Assembly: GCA_014379275.1 (NCBI GenBank)
Contig: JACMMA010000403.1
Location: 1-6,364 of the forward strand
Source: Armatimonadota bacterium
Lineage (GTDB): Bacteria > Armatimonadota > Armatimonadia > Armatimonadales > Armatimonadaceae
Length of the DNA: 6,364 bases
Reading direction: 5' to 3'
The notes beneath the pieces are model-generated. The model did no database searches. It saw nothing but the letters and a program-made list of their open reading frames with translations, and was not told the DNA's origin. The number at the start of each line of letters is the position of its first letter. The first letter of the stretch is position 1. A program made the translations under genes and the position numbers. Below are positions 5,602 to 6,364 of this stretch, piece after piece.

Positions 5602-6363
5602 CTACTTCGTATTTTTCGCGATCCTTTTCGGCAGTGCCATATCCGTCGGCGCGGTTCGCCGCTTGCGGAACGGTTCGCTCAGGACGATCTGCTCTACTAC
5701 CGCGGAGAACCGGTATTGTTTCCCCGAGATCGCCTTCGCCATCCCGCCGACATTGCACCGGTCGGTGCTTTCGATGCCACGACCGATCGCGTACGTGAGT
5801 AGCTTCTCGGTCATGGCTTTCGCAAACTGTTCCTTCTTGCCCAGAAGGATCGTGCGAAGTTGCTTCGGCCCTTCAAACGACTTGCCGTCCGGCAATGTCC
5901 CGGTCGCGTCGATCTCCGCGTCCCCGTCGGTTTTGCGCCAGCTACCGATCGCATCGAAGTTCTCCAGCCCGAAGCCGATCGGGTCCATGCGGCTATGGCA
6001 CGAGGCACACGCCGCGTTGGAGCGGTGCTTTTCGAGCCGCTGGCGGAGGGTTCCTGCCAACGGCTCTTTCCCCTTCGTGTCGTCTGGTAATTCCCCGACG
6101 CCGGGGGGCGGGGGCGGGGGCGGCGTGTTGAGTAAGTTGTCCAGCACCCACTTGCCGCGTTTCACTGGAGACGTGCGGGTCGGATTCGAGGTCAGCGTCA
6201 GCACACTCGCCTGGGTCAGCACGCCGCCGCGTCGCCCACCGGCCAACTTGACGCGGACGAATTTTTCGCCCGTAACGTCGGTGTTGCCATAGTGCTTGGC
6301 AAGGCGACCGTTCAGGTACGTCCAGTCGGAGTCCAGAAATTCCAGAACACTCCGGTCCTCGCG
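5602..6363 (-). CDS. DUF1592/DUF1588/DUF1585 planctomycete cytochrome-like protein, C-terminal part
   Basis: The frame is open to the right edge, leaving 253 visible C-terminal residues of a protein that is usually 700-1000 residues or more. It opens with EDRSVLEFLDSDWTYLNGRL, the end of DUF1592. DUF1588 follows (about 40-145) with RGGVLTQASVLTLTSNPTRT, a seven-proline run (91-97) and the c-type heme-like motif CASCH (119-123) in CASCHSRMDPIGFGLENFDAIG. DUF1585 (about 155-230) ends in EKLLTYAIGRGIES and FSAVVEQIVLSEPFRKRR. These proteins are exported, probably bind heme covalently through CxxCH, and are encoded next to DUF1552 genes; their substrate is not established. The proline run is normal for the family. 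A start at TTG 6246 would cut through DUF1592 and was rejected. The tail after SEPF is about 20 residues, slightly long and basic. Confidence 0.95.
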   Translation of the reverse strand, partial: REDRSVLEFLDSDWTYLNGRLAKHYGNTDVTGEKFVRVKLAGGRRGGVLTQASVLTLTSNPTRTSPVKRGKWVLDNLLNTPPPPPPPGVGELPDDTKGKEPLAGTLRQRLEKHRSNAACASCHSRMDPIGFGLENFDAIGSWRKTDGDAEIDATGTLPDGKSFEGPKQLRTILLGKKEQFAKAMTEKLLTYAIGRGIESTDRCNVGGMAKAISGKQYRFSAVVEQIVLSEPFRKRRTAPTDMALPKRIAKNTK

Positions 6364-6364
6364 C

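Noticed and set aside
6070..6130. G-rich run as a possible structural or repeat element
   Set aside because: It encodes the seven-proline linker that is normal for DUF1588-type proteins, so coding explains it.
5519..6292. Plus-strand 257-residue open frame
   Set aside because: It lies antisense to the DUF1592-type gene. Its glycine run is only the reverse of the family's proline run, and it shows no domain signal.

Overview
The window carries six protein genes in two convergent blocks, moderately GC-rich, with no tRNA, rRNA, CRISPR array or transposase. The pairing of a DUF1592/DUF1588/DUF1585 cytochrome-like protein with a DUF1552 protein is typical of Planctomycetota and of some other lineages with large, paralogue-rich genomes (Verrucomicrobiota, Acidobacteriota, Armatimonadota-like). 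The sequence alone does not fix the phylum.

Plus strand, 2-1683: the 3' part of an unrecognised coiled-coil protein gene, then a diaminopimelate epimerase gene (dapF). The two overlap by four bases (GTGA) if dapF starts at GTG 694. A G/C-rich palindromic repeat sits inside the extreme 5' end of the dapF reading frame. It leaves the start of dapF ambiguous, because a better-spaced ATG lies one base out of frame across a run of seven C.

The convergent junction, 1684-1794, holds one small hairpin that may serve as a terminator for both sides.

Minus strand, 6363-1795, in transcription order: the C-terminal part of a DUF1592-type planctomycete cytochrome-like protein (truncated by the window edge); a membrane-anchored protein with an N-terminal transmembrane helix, a secretin-N0/STN-like segment and a possible PilP/GspC-like C-terminal segment; a Tat-exported DUF1552 protein; a small protein resembling the beta-sandwich part of alpha-mannosidases; and an AraC-family regulator. 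Gaps are 29, 56, -4 and 6 bases, so the five genes look like one transcription unit. Its promoter lies outside the window.

The points most worth a second look are the repeat and homopolymer at the dapF start, a related repeat placed just after the DUF1552 stop codon, the STN-like membrane protein wedged between the DUF1592 and DUF1552 genes, the orphan mannosidase-like fragment, and substitutions near the DapF substrate-binding loops. I see no clear evidence of a wholly new defence or mobile system here.
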